Origin: Chrysemys picta bellii
Lineage: Eukaryota > Chordata > Testudines > Emydidae
Length of the DNA: 64,000 nt
Reading direction: 5' to 3'
Assembly (NCBI RefSeq): GCF_011386835.1
Contig: NC_088798.1
Span: 2,046,001 to 2,110,000 of the forward strand
In this document: one piece after another, positions 44,611-54,905 of the stretch
Layout: each line of letters begins with the position of its first letter
Numbering within the stretch: position 1 is the stretch's first letter
Program-made: the position numbers and the translations under genes
Notes under the pieces: model-generated
Told to the model about the DNA's origin: nothing
The model's database searches: none
What the model saw: the letters and a program-made list of their open reading frames with translations, nothing else

Positions 44611-46070
44611 ACACAGAGCCAGATGCTGATCTCCATCGGGGGTAACCCCAGTCGTCAAGCCAGCATGAGGGGGCTCAGAATCCAGCCCAGGGAGTTTGCT
44701 TTTTTAAAGCCAGACCCAGGTGGGCCCCTGTGGGTCTCCCACGGGGCGCTGCCCGGCCAATGCGACAGACTCGGCCCCTTCACCGGGGACTGAACTGTGC
44801 TGCACCCACTGCACGGTGAATTCCTCCCTCGGGACTTGTGGCCACGCGGGGGCCATGGGGCTGGGGCCTATAGACGAGCAGTTTGCAATTGTACACGCAG
44901 AGCCCTCCAGGGCAATCCACACAGGGCGGGAAGGGGGCGTGTGTGCCTCGGTGAGAGCACTCCGGAGTCTCCGATGACTAATAGCTCAGAGTCACACAGC
45001 ACCTTTTCTCCCGAGGAGCTTTCCAAACCCAAAGAGCCCGTCCGGTAGCTGGATCTCTTCCCCCCACTGCAATGCAGCCACCCCTGGGTGGAAGGTGGCA
45101 GCTGGTTACCAATGCACAGCACCACTACCCAACAGCGTGGCTGGATGTGAGAAACGATTCTCTCAGTCGAACCCGCGGGGGCAGTTCAGAGAGGCAGAAC
45201 AGAACGACCTGTCTGGAATTTATCAGGGACCCCGGGTCAGTGCTTATGAAAAGTGCCAAGATATTTAATGACCACAAGTCGTCAAGACACCGGGGTAAGG
45301 TCTCAGCCCAAAGACGGCAGCACAGCGCCCCCTAGTGCCAGAGTGGGGCTCTGGGGCCAGCACTGACTCCCGAGTTGCGAACACCTCCGTGGCCTCCCAC
45401 CCACATACAGCCAGAGCCAGACATGGGCAGAAATCAGGTGGGACCCTGACACCACAACTTCACGGGCCGCAGCTAGGCTGTCGTGAGTCAGGACTTCCAG
45501 GGAGGCTGCCCCAGTGCCCCGGGGGCAAGAGGGAGGTAAAGTCCTCCTGTCTCCCCCACCTCCGATGCTGCAGGTACGGCCATGCAGGTGTCAGGCTCCG
45601 CTGGGGGCTGGGAGAGAAGAGAAGGGGCTCAACCGACGGCCCCTACTCCCTGGGCACGAGCTACAGCTCGGGTCACCCCTGCCCTGGAGCCAGGCACCCG
45701 CACCCAACACCCCTGGCCAGCCCCCGCCCTGCGTGCCATGGCCGTGGCGGGGCAGCATGGTCGCTGACACCGCGCACGCCGGCTTGCCGCGCTGAGGCTG
45801 CAGGGGGCTATGCCAGGACAGCTATTCCCCGTGGCGCGGTGACATCCCGAGCCCCGTTGCAGGGAGTGGGTGCTGAAATCACAGGGGGGCCAGCCCCCGC
45901 CCCGGCGAGAACAAGCTCTCGAGGTGTCCGGGCCCCTCTGGCCAAGCCCTGCAGCACGCGTTCCCGCTGGGAAGACGGATCACCCCGAGCCCCACGCTGA
46001 ACAGGTCCATATTTAAACTGTCCCCATGCTTTATGGGCTGTACAGGAACCGCCGCTCAGGTGCCCAGGGA
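44610..46070. other. GC-rich ERI3 intron sequence, nothing recognised
   Basis: No repeats or exons I can name. The + open frame 45335-46000 and its neighbours have no domain. Confidence 0.6.
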
Positions 46071-46074
46071 CCAT

Positions 46075-46345
46075 TTGTCAATGTTATAATGGCAGATTAC
46101 TGGTAATGAATAATATCACTACTGCCTTTGTAGAACAGTTCCTGGGCAGCGGGAACAGGCTGCCCGCCCCAGCCCCCTTCATCCTCCTGCTGTCACCCCA
46201 AGGCCAGCTCACCTTGAGCACGGCCGGCCCCCGCCGCCAGCGGCCCCAGCCGGCCGCACACGCTGACAATTGCACGATTGTTTTCTGGTCTGTCATTTTA
46301 CAAATCATCTTCGCTCCTGCCTGTGCCGCTTGCCAGCTGCTAACA
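46075..46345. promoter_or_regulatory. Two short AT-rich unique patches, candidate conserved non-coding elements
   Basis: 46079-46140 (GTTATAATGGCAGATTACTG, GGTAATGAATAATATCACT) and 46258-46345 (CACGCTGACAATTGCACGAT, TGTTTTCTGGTCTGTCATTT) are separated by GC-rich DNA. Unique, with no coding role. Confidence 0.3.
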
Positions 46346-47334
46346 GCAGGTGCCGGGCAGCATCCGCCCTCCCGCCGGGCTCTGTTGCAGGGGGTGAGAT
46401 ACGACGACCCAGCTGCTGTGGGAGCACCCTGTCTCCCCGGGGCGTGCTGCCTGCAGCAGGGGAGAAGCGCACGGAGCTGCACGTTCTCTCAGGTTTCACT
46501 CCTGCGCCACCTCCTTTCCTGGGGCTTTGCCAGCGCTAACAATGTGTGCGAACGGAGCCGTTTGCTACCAGAGCAAAGTCGTCTCTGCCCCATTTCCTGT
46601 CCCAGGGCTCTGTGGGCCAGAACCCGAGGCCGTCGCTCAGTGGGAACTGGGCCAGGGCCCTCTGGGAATAGGAACCGACTAACCGGGGCGTGTGGCTCAG
46701 CCCATCTCTGCCCCACGAGGCTGCAGGCACCATTCGAAGGGGGTGTCAGAGAACCCAGGCGTCCTGGCCAGCGTTCCCTCTGGGACTGGGAAGGAGACAC
46801 TGCCTCTGTCCGCCTACCCCCGGCGTTCAGCCGGCTTCCCCCGGCAGCTGCCTGGGCCGGGCTCAGCTGGGGAAGCCGGGGCTGGGTAGGCCCTGTGCTG
46901 AAGGCAGCAGCAGCAGGTCTCTGCAGGCCAGGACGGGGACCGCGGGAAGCCAACAGACTCGCAGCTCATCACCCCCGGAAGGGCAGCACCACAGGGGGGT
47001 GAGTGTGGGTGTGGAGCTCCCCAGGCCTGCGGGTGAGGCAGAGGAAAGGACTGGGTGCTGCTGCTCCGGAGCGCCCCCTTCTGGCTGCTGCAGAAACCGC
47101 GCTCGCTGGCGCTGGGACCTCCAAGGGTGGTTCCCAGGGCCATTCCCAGCCAACGCGGTCCGCCCACGGTGGGCCTGTCGCTGGCAGGAACCGTGAAGGA
47201 GGAGTGGGGAGGATAGAAGGGGGGTGTCCTGCCCCACCTCCCCGCAAACGAATGGCTCTAATAACCTCTCTCTGCTGGCGGGCGGGGCGCCCCGGGACAG
47301 CCAGCAGGTAACTCGGGTGGAGCTGCCAGAGAGC

Positions 47335-47450
47335 GCTCAGGATATTAAGAATAACTTACCTCATTAGCTGCAATTACATTACTGCCACACACCTCATTTC
47401 TTCGCGCAGAACAGAAAATTAGTTTTCTATTGACTTCATCTGAGCGCCGT
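47335..47450. promoter_or_regulatory. Short AT-rich unique block, candidate conserved non-coding element
   Basis: About 100 bp with GATATTAAGAATAACTTACC, CTCATTAGCTGCAATTACAT and GAAAATTAGTTTTCTATTG. It is bracketed by the 8-bp inverted pair GCGCTCAG (47334-47341) and CTGAGCGC (about 47439-47446). Confidence 0.35.
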
Positions 47451-47722
47451 CCCTGAGCCCCCCACCTGCCCTGCTCCAGAGGGGCATTCGGGACAAACCT
47501 GCTGCTGCTTTCCCCCCGGTGTGGGGGGGAGACGGGTCCCTGCAGAAGGGGGCAGGCTGGGGCAGCGGGGAGGCCTGACCGTGCTCGTGGGACGAGAGAT
47601 GCTGGGGTGCAGCCCCCCTGCACCACGGGCGAGCGCAGAGTCTCAGGGACCGGGTAACCCCCCCCCACTCCCGCCGCTTGCCCTTGATCCAGGGGGTTAT
47701 TTCACCTTGGATATTAATGCAC

Positions 47723-48076
47723 AGCGTGACACCCCAGCCAGCCCCCCCACACCCCATTCCCCGTGGGAGAGTCAATACCGACCCAGCGTGACACCCCCAG
47801 CCAGCCCCCCCCACCCCATTCCCCGTGGGAGAGTCAATACCGACCCAGCGTGACACCCTCAGCCAGCCCCCCCCCCACCCCATTCCCCGTGGGAGAGTCA
47901 ATACCGATCCAGCGTGACACCCCCAGTCAGCCTCCCCAACCCCATTCCCCGTGGGAGAGCCAATACCGACCCAGTATCACACCCCCCAGCCAGCCCCCCG
48001 CCCCATTCCCCATGGGAGAGCCAATACCGACCCAGCGTGACACCCCCAGCCAGCCCCCCTGCCCTATTCCCAGCCT
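47723..48076. repeat. Minisatellite, about 62-bp unit, 5.7 copies
   Basis: Copies start at 47723, 47785, 47847, 47911, 47973 and 48034 (spacing 62, 62, 64, 62, 61). The unit is AGCGTGACACCCCCAGCCAG, a C-run, CCCATTCCCCGTGGGAGAG, then TCAATACCGACCC. Differences are mostly in the C-run length. Very uniform, so recent or homogenised. Confidence 0.95.
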
Positions 48077-48079
48077 GCT

Positions 48080-49600
48080 GGCCCACACCAGCCCCGCTGG
48101 ACGCCCAGCACGAGGTCAGCAGCTGCTCTCTGGTGCGTGGGTAACAATGCCCTGTGCTGCTGGCCCTGGGCCCAGGATACAGCTGGGGCTGGCGGGCAGC
48201 TGAGGAAGACGGGCGACTCCGCGCCGGACTCAACCTGCTGCCTCCAGGCACCTGCTTCCTCCTGGCAATCTCTTGTTTACACACGGCCTGGCTGACGGCT
48301 GGAAAAGCCGCTTCCTTCCCGTTTGCCCCCTGAGCCAGGAGGTGCTTGGCTCGCCCGCCCCTGCCCCACGGCGCTTCCGACGGGAAGAGATCAGGCAGCC
48401 GCCAGCTCCCACTACAGGAGTCCATCGGGAGTCGATGGTCAGAGCCACCCCACCCCCCATGAGACTCTCCCAGCACCGAACTGGGCAGGTGGGGTTCAAA
48501 ACGACCCGGAGACAGAGCCCCAGCTGCAGTGGGGGGTGGAAGCAGAGCCCCACATGCTGACCTATGTTCACAAACACCTCCGCCTACGTCCGCCCCTCGC
48601 CGTCCTGAGCAGCTGGCACCTCTGGCACCCGCTGGCCTGTAGAGGGGGGCAGTGACCGTGCCCTGCAGTGCGGGGAGTGCAGGGGGGGCTGGCCTCCTCT
48701 GCTTCCCTTTGCCCTCCCCAGACGAATTCACTGATGCCTTCGGGGAGTGAGAGAATCTCGGGAATGTTCGCAAAGAATGGCACAGCACCGCGAGCAGGCC
48801 TGCCGCACGCCCACGCCCTGCCCGGTGCCAGAAGCGCCCAGGTGCTGTGGGGCTGGGCACCCGGTTGATCGGCGCTGCAGAGAGGCACTTTTTGGTTCAC
48901 CCCCGGACGGGGCAGCAGACCTCTCTGGGCTGTGTCCGTGCTAGGGAAATGTACAAACAACCCCCTGGGTCAGACGGGGCTCAGCTTAACATTGACTCTT
49001 GTTAATGGCACCTGAGAACGCACGGGGAGGAAAGTACCTGCCCACCTGGAGCGCATGGGGAAGCTGTCACGCCAACCCTCTCGGCTCCCAGCAAGCCTCC
49101 AGCAGAACGGGGAAGGCAGACTTGATGTACCCAAGGCTAAAACCAAGGAAGGGGGAAAACACAGCTGGGTAAGAGGGAGACAGACATTTTGGCCTCTCTG
49201 ACCAGCATAATGCATAAAAAATAGGCCCACCCCTGACTCTGGCAGGTCACCTGTAGGACACATTACACTGATAAATTCAGCCTGTCTGGATCTGAGCCCC
49301 GATTGCTTGGCGTGGCTGGGAAATCCCAGCGACAGGCCCCACTGTCTCTTCGGGGGGAGAGGGGGAAGTAAACACGCCCCGGGGACTGAGAGCTGTTGGG
49401 ATAAGCACCGTTCCAGCCCCCCCGGGCTACACCTGTTTCGCAGAGCAGATGCTTAGCTCCACGCAGCACTCCTGGATGGCAGCTCTGGGGCTGTGGTATT
49501 CCTTTGCCGGGCGCCTGGTCAGACAAAGCCGTCTCGGCTCTGAGGTGCCCCAGGACTAACGACCAGGCAGAGACCGAAGGAGAGCCGCATGAGCAGCAAT
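48080..49600. other. GC-rich ERI3 intron sequence, nothing recognised
   Basis: No repeats or exons were recognised. Long - strand frames (for example 47898-48860) run through the minisatellite and have no domain. Confidence 0.6.
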
Positions 49601-49609
49601 AAGGGGAAA

Positions 49610-50050
49610 AAGCCAATTTCATCTTTATTAGGCGGCGATTTCTCTTTTAGTAATAAGCGCACTTCAAATAATTAGCGTGTTTTACGTAATAATGAAATTA
49701 TGGAAATGCAGGCCACTTATTCAAACAAGTCACCATTACCATATTTTTAAATATTAGACTTAATTAGAGTTTATCACTCCACAGAAGTACAAGGAGTGGA
49801 GAATTTTTTTCCCTTTACAAAAAAAATCCTCATAAAGTGTTTATTAAGAGCGGGTAAGAAGGGGATAATGATGTGTTTGGAAATTAAGGCAATCAAACAT
49901 TTAATGCTATGCACTCCTGTAGGCAAAAGCATTCAAATGAGTCAATTATACATCCATTATCCAGGCACGATTAAACAAGGCAGAACGGGGAATTTGTCCT
50001 CCACATCATGCATTTGTGGTGAGGACTTATGTCCACTTAACGCCAGCTAA
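49610..50050. promoter_or_regulatory. AT-rich unique block, candidate conserved non-coding element
   Basis: A long low-GC unique tract: CTTTATTAGGCGGCGATTTC, TTTTAGTAATAAGCGCACTT, AATAATTAGCGTGTTTTACG, TAATAATGAAATTATGG, AGACTTAATTAGAGTTTATC and GGAAATTAAGGCAATCAAAC. TAATTA-type cores are dense. It is the largest such tract in the window, and together with 50200-50760 covers about 1.1 kb. Confidence 0.45.
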
Positions 50051-50065
50051 TAAAACACTAAACTT

Positions 50066-50150
50066 GGGAAGGAAAGAAAGAAAGGAAAAGAAAAGAGAAA
50101 GAAAAGGAAAAGAAAGGCGAACAGAAGAGAAGAGAAGAGAGGAAGGGCCA
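50066..50150 (+). repeat. Polypurine tract
   Basis: About 85 bp almost entirely A and G, made of GGAAAGAAAG, AAAAGAAAAGAG and AGAGAAGAGAAGAGAG words, interrupted only near 50118-50123. Such tracts can form triplex DNA and are mutable. Confidence 0.9.
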
Positions 50151-50199
50151 GGGGGATTGTAACGGCGAAGGGGAAGGAAATGTAATGATGTAGCGATGT

Positions 50200-50760
50200 C
50201 GGCATGCCAGCCTTTCATAAATCAAAGTAATTAAGTTAACATGAAAATCAACTTCACCATCCCGTTAAATTACGGTATTTGCATATTGGGACTCAAATGA
50301 AGTAGGTAGCCGGTGAGATGGGGGGGTTGGAAGAGCGAGGCTGGGGGGGAGCACACACCAATAAAGGAAGCATTTATTACGGTGAATAACTAATTTCAGA
50401 ATTGATAGTGCTGGATTTTCGCTCCCGTGCCATTTATATTACCGAAGGAAATGAAGGGGCGGGCAGGAGGCCGGCTGGACATCTTTCTGTGTTATTGCTT
50501 GTCTGCCATTTGCAAATCATTATTAATTGTAGCCTGGGTGGTTGGTGAGCAGGCCAGGGTGCCTGGGCAGCTGGAGCAGACATACATATCTCTTCATCAG
50601 GACCCCAGCCGCTAGCCCTGGAGAGCCAATTACCCCTCCCTGATTGGTATCAGATAAGGAGGGAATTTTTACAAATTAGGGAATAAATAGAATTTCCACC
50701 CGTGGAGCAGGGAGGGCTTGAGAGGCGGTAATGAAAAACGATACATCACCATCAGCCAGA
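50200..50760. promoter_or_regulatory. AT-rich unique block, candidate conserved non-coding element
   Basis: Unique patches are AATCAAAGTAATTAAGTTAA, TTAAATTACGGTATTTGC, GCATTTATTACGGTGAATAA, CTGCCATTTGCAAATCATTA (contains the octamer ATTTGCAA at about 50507) and ATAAGGAGGGAATTTTTAC. Directly after the polypurine tract and in the same AT-rich domain as 49610-50050. Confidence 0.4.
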
Positions 50761-51182
50761 CAACCCTATTCATACGCCGATGCATTACGCTCACTCCTCA
50801 TAATCCCGCCGGGTAACAGACAGCCTGCCGAGAGTGCCACCAGAGACACCGCACACCACTTCCCCGCGCCCATCCAGCCCCCACGCCCGGCCTGGTGCTG
50901 GGGCGTGCCTGTGTCTTGCTCCCGCGCACGCTCCTGGAGGTGCCAGCAGCTCCGTGCGTGTGCTGGGCTCCCTTCCTCTTGCGTGCTCCCGTGGGGCTTT
51001 CCCAACTCCGCGCTCTGTACCCCTGCTGGCCTCTGAGCAGCGGCTGTTTCTCCAAACTTCCCAGGCCTCGCTGCCTCTGGCCCTGCTCCTGCCGGCCAGA
51101 CCACATCCCCACCTGGGCTATGCACCACCTCGGGCTGACACAGAGCATCAGTGGTCCACAGCCCGGTGCAGAGCTTTTCCCC

Positions 51183-51265
51183 AAGGGTGGATTTCACCCC
51201 TAATAGCTGCCTCTTGTGCAAAGACATTGCAAGTGCAACCTTAGCGGCTGGGTCCAGGCCCCCCT
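51183..51265. repeat. Dispersed low-copy repeat, copy A
   Basis: Shares GGTGGRTTTCAC, then TGCAAGTGCAACCT, then GGCTGGGTCCAGGCCCC with copy B at 56036-56122, in the same order and orientation. Family unknown to me. Confidence 0.55.
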
Positions 51266-51724
51266 CCTTAGCCCCCACATCAATTCCCTCCCCAGCACAA
51301 GATGGGAGAGCGTCACCATATCAAACATGGGCTTCTATCCGCAGCAGCAGGAAGAGTGGCCCACTGGGAGCCTGGCCAAGGCCCGTAGCCCTTCCGGGGG
51401 GAGTATCTCCCTGCTGTGCATCCATCGTACAGGCAGCGCATGTGTCACAGACCCACTGCACAGCTCCGCAGCCCAGAGGAGCAGCCCGGGAAGGTCTGTA
51501 ACGCAGAGCGGCGCCAGCCGGAGTCACACCCTCCTCGCCTGCATCCGCGCAGGCCCAACGCCCTCTGCCCTGGGTTCCACACGTGCCCCCCGCCATTACA
51601 GCCCAGATGCTCAAAGGCATTTCAGGGCCTCACTCCCATTGAAATAAATGGTGCTTCAATACCTCTGAGGACATAGGAGAAGCCCAGCTAGCCCGGCCCT
51701 GTTCAGCTTCCGGGTTGGATGGAT

Positions 51725-51965
51725 CCTGAAGCATTGCAGAGATTCGTAGGTTTTAAAAGCAGAAGAGCCCAGAGACCATCTAGTCTGAGCTCCTAACCCC
51801 GGCCAGCGGATTTCACCCAGGTGCCCCAGCCCAATAACTCGTGTGCGGCTACAGCATCGTCCAGAAAGGCAGCCAGGCTGGAGCTGAAGCCATCCCGGCA
51901 CGGAGAATCCACCACTGCCGTTGGGAGTTTGTCCAGTGACTAGCCGCTCTCACGGCCACAGACAT
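51725..51965 (-). mobile_element. CR1 LINE 3' fragment, antisense
   Basis: Antisense CR1 tail words: AGATTCGTAGGTTTTAAAAG, CCAGAGACCATCTAGTCTGA, CTCCTAACC, and GGAGAATCCACCACTGCCG. It abuts, head to head, the sense CR1 that starts about 51985. Confidence 0.75.
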
Positions 51966-51984
51966 GGGCCTTGTTTTAGCACAG

Positions 51985-54905
51985 ACTCGAGGTGCTGAGA
52001 ACAAAACTAATCAAGGGACACGAAGAGAAGAAATACCTGGACACTGATGCCAGGAGTAAGGAACAAGAGGAGCCAGATTTGCTCATTCATGAGCGTAAGT
52101 TTGATCTAGTCGGTGTTACCGAAACCGGGTGGGAGGGTTCACACTGCTGGAATGTTAAAATCGATGGTGGGAAGGATCGAGTGGGCAAAAGGGGAGGGGG
52201 AGTGGCGCTCTACATCAAACATGGCATTGCCTGTTGCTGAGTCACTGATAAGCTGGAAGAAAACGGAAATGCTTACGGATCACGTCCGAACAGATAAAGA
52301 GAAGGACGGGGCACTACTTGGTATCTGCTACAGACCACCAGATTCGCACGAGGGAATGGCAGCACGGGGTCCTTAGTGTGATCGTGGGGACTTCGATTCC
52401 TAACTCAAAAAGCGTTGCAGCCAACACAGGGGAATTCTTTATTACACCTCGTCTTAGCAGATAAAGAGGGACTGATCACAGAACTCAAAATCAGTGGTAG
52501 CTCAGGAACACATGGTCACGACTTGATCACATTTACAATGTGCAAGCAGAATAAAGTCCAGACTAGTGATATAAATACTTGGTGCTTTAACAGGGAAAAT
52601 TTCACAAAGCTGGGAACAATTCTGAGCAAAATCAGCTGAGAGGAAAAATTTAATCAGAAAAATTTGAGATAATTGGAAATCGTTTAAGAACTCCTTACAA
52701 GATATCTCAAAAGCCACAATCCACAATTGAGGAAGAAGGCCGTACTGGTTAAAAAACTGACCTGGTTTAGAGGGGAAGTGAAGCCAGCTATAATTAAAAT
52801 ATATATATATATACAGAAGTTGCGGTAATGAATATAAATCAGAAGTTAGGAATTGTAGAAAATTGATAAGGGAAGCAAAGGGACACCAGGAGAAATCTAT
52901 CACCATCAGCGTTAAGGACAATAAGAAGAAATTTTAAAAATATATTAGGAACAGAAAGAATCCTGACAATGGGATTGGTCTATTACTAGATGGAAATGAT
53001 AGAATTATCAATAATAATGCAAAAAAGGCAAAAGTGTTCAATAAATATTTCTGTTCCATATCTGGGGGAAAAAGAGATGATATAGTCCAGGGGTAGGCAA
53101 CCTATGGCACGTGTGCCGAAGATGGCACACAAGCTGATTTTCAGCGGCACTCACATTGCATGGGTCGTGGCCACTTGTCCGGTGGGCTCTGCATTTTAAT
53201 TTAATTTTAAATGAAGCTTCTTAAACATTTTAAAAACCTTATTTAATTTACATACAACAATAGTTTAGTTATATATTATAGACTTATAGAAAGAGACCAT
53301 CTAAAAACATTAAAATATATTATTGGCACGCAAAACCTTAAATTAGAGTGAATAAATGAAGACTCGGCACACCACTTCTGAAAGGTTGCCGACCCCTGAT
53401 ATAGTCTCACTATATGGTGATGATAACAATCTTTCCATTCCACTAGTATCTCAGAAGGGTGTTAAGCAGCTACTAAAGTTAAGACACTTTAAAATCAGCG
53501 GGTCAAGATAACTTGCATCCAAGAGTTTTAAAAGAGCTGGGTGTGGAGCACACAGGACTGTTAATGTTGATTTTCAATAAGTTTTGGAGCACTGGGTAAG
53601 TTCCAGAAGACTAGACGAAAGCTAATGTTGTGCCAATTTTTAAAAAGGTAATTATAGGCCTGTCAGCCTGACATCAATCCTAGGCAAGATAATGGAGTGG
53701 CTGATATGATGCTCAATTAATAAAGAATTAAAGGAGGGTAATGTAATTAATGCCAATCAGCAGGAGTTTATCGACAATACTCTCTCAAATTAACTGGACA
53801 CCCTTTTCTGATGAGATGACAAGTTTGGTTGATAAAGGTAACAGTGTCGCTGTAATAGATTTAGACTTCTATAGACGTTTGACTTGGTGCCGCACAACAT
53901 TTTGATTAAAACTAGAAAGATATAAAATGAACATGGCACATAGTAACTGGATTAAAAACTGACTAACTGATAGGTCTCAAACTATCATTGGAAATGGGGA
54001 ATTGTCATTGAGCAGATGTGTTTCCAGCGGGGTCTCACAGGGCTCGGTTCTTTGCCCTCTGCTATTTAACATTTTTATCAATGACCCAAAAGAAAACACA
54101 GAATCTTCACTTACAAACTCTGCAGATAACAAAAAATTGAGGGAGTGGTACATAATGAAGAGGACTGATACAGAGTGATCCGGATCGCTTGATAAACTGG
54201 GCGCAAGGAAACAATATGTGTTTTAACGTGGCTAAATATAAATGTATGTTTTTAGGAACAAAGAACGCAGGCCACACGTACAGGATGGGGCCTCGATCCT
54301 GGGAAGCAGGGACTCTGAAAATGATTGGGGGTGGGGGGGGGGACAATCAGCTGAGCATGAGCTCCCCAGTGTGATGCTGTGAGCAAAAGAGCGAATGCGA
54401 TCCTGGGGTGCATAAACAGGGGAATCTCGAGTAGGAGCAGAGAGGTTATTGTACTGTGTTTGGCCCTGGTGCCACCACCGCGGGAATCCTGTCTCCAGCG
54501 CTGGTGGCCACGACTGAAGAAGGATGTTGATAAATTGGGGAGGTTCAGAGAAGAGCCAGGAGAATGATTCAAGGATTAGAAAACCTGCCACACAGCGATC
54601 GACTCCAGGAGCTCCATCGATTTAGTTTCACAAAGAGAAGGTTAAGGGGTGGCTTGATCCCAGACTGTCAGTATCTACGGGTTGAACAAATAATTAACAA
54701 TGGGCTCCTTGGTCTAGCAGCGGAAGCTCTAACTCGATCCAATGGCTAGAAGTTGAAGCTAGACAGATTCAGACTGGGAATAAGGTGCACAGGTTTAGCA
54801 CTGAGGGTAATAAACCAGTGGAACAATTTCCCAAGTCGTGGTGGACACTTTTTAGATCAGGACTGGATGTTTTTCTAACAGATCTGCCCTAGGAATTATT
54901 CGGGG
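51985..54905 (+). mobile_element. CR1 LINE, sense, long decayed copy
   Basis: Carries an endonuclease remnant (51992-52376: DLVGVTETGWEG, GGVALYIKHGI, GICYRPPDS), and then linker and reverse-transcriptase remnants to about 54350 (GSVLCPLLFNIFINDP near 54040-54090). The CR1 3' region follows to about 54905 (CAGACTGGGAATAAGG, GTGGACACTTTTTAGATCAG, GATCTGCCCTAGGAATTATT). The usual F-A-D-D active site reads S-A-D-N (about 54119-54130), and many stops and frameshifts break it. A hAT MITE is inserted at 53088-53398. Confidence 0.88.
53088..53398. mobile_element. hAT-type MITE nested in CR1
   Basis: 311 bp with terminal inverted repeats: left CAGGGGTAGGCAACCT, right (reverse complement) CAGGGGTCGGCAACCT, one mismatch in 16. 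Perfect 8-bp target duplication ATATAGTC at 53080-53087 and 53399-53406. The 8-bp duplication and CAGGGG ends are diagnostic of hAT transposons. AT-rich interior, no transposase. Confidence 0.95.

Noticed and set aside
46106..47002. 298-codon plus-strand open frame
   Set aside because: GC-rich intron sequence of ERI3, no domain, starts within a probable non-coding element.
47898..48860. 320-codon minus-strand open frame
   Set aside because: Runs through the 62-bp minisatellite and GC-rich intron; no recognisable protein family.
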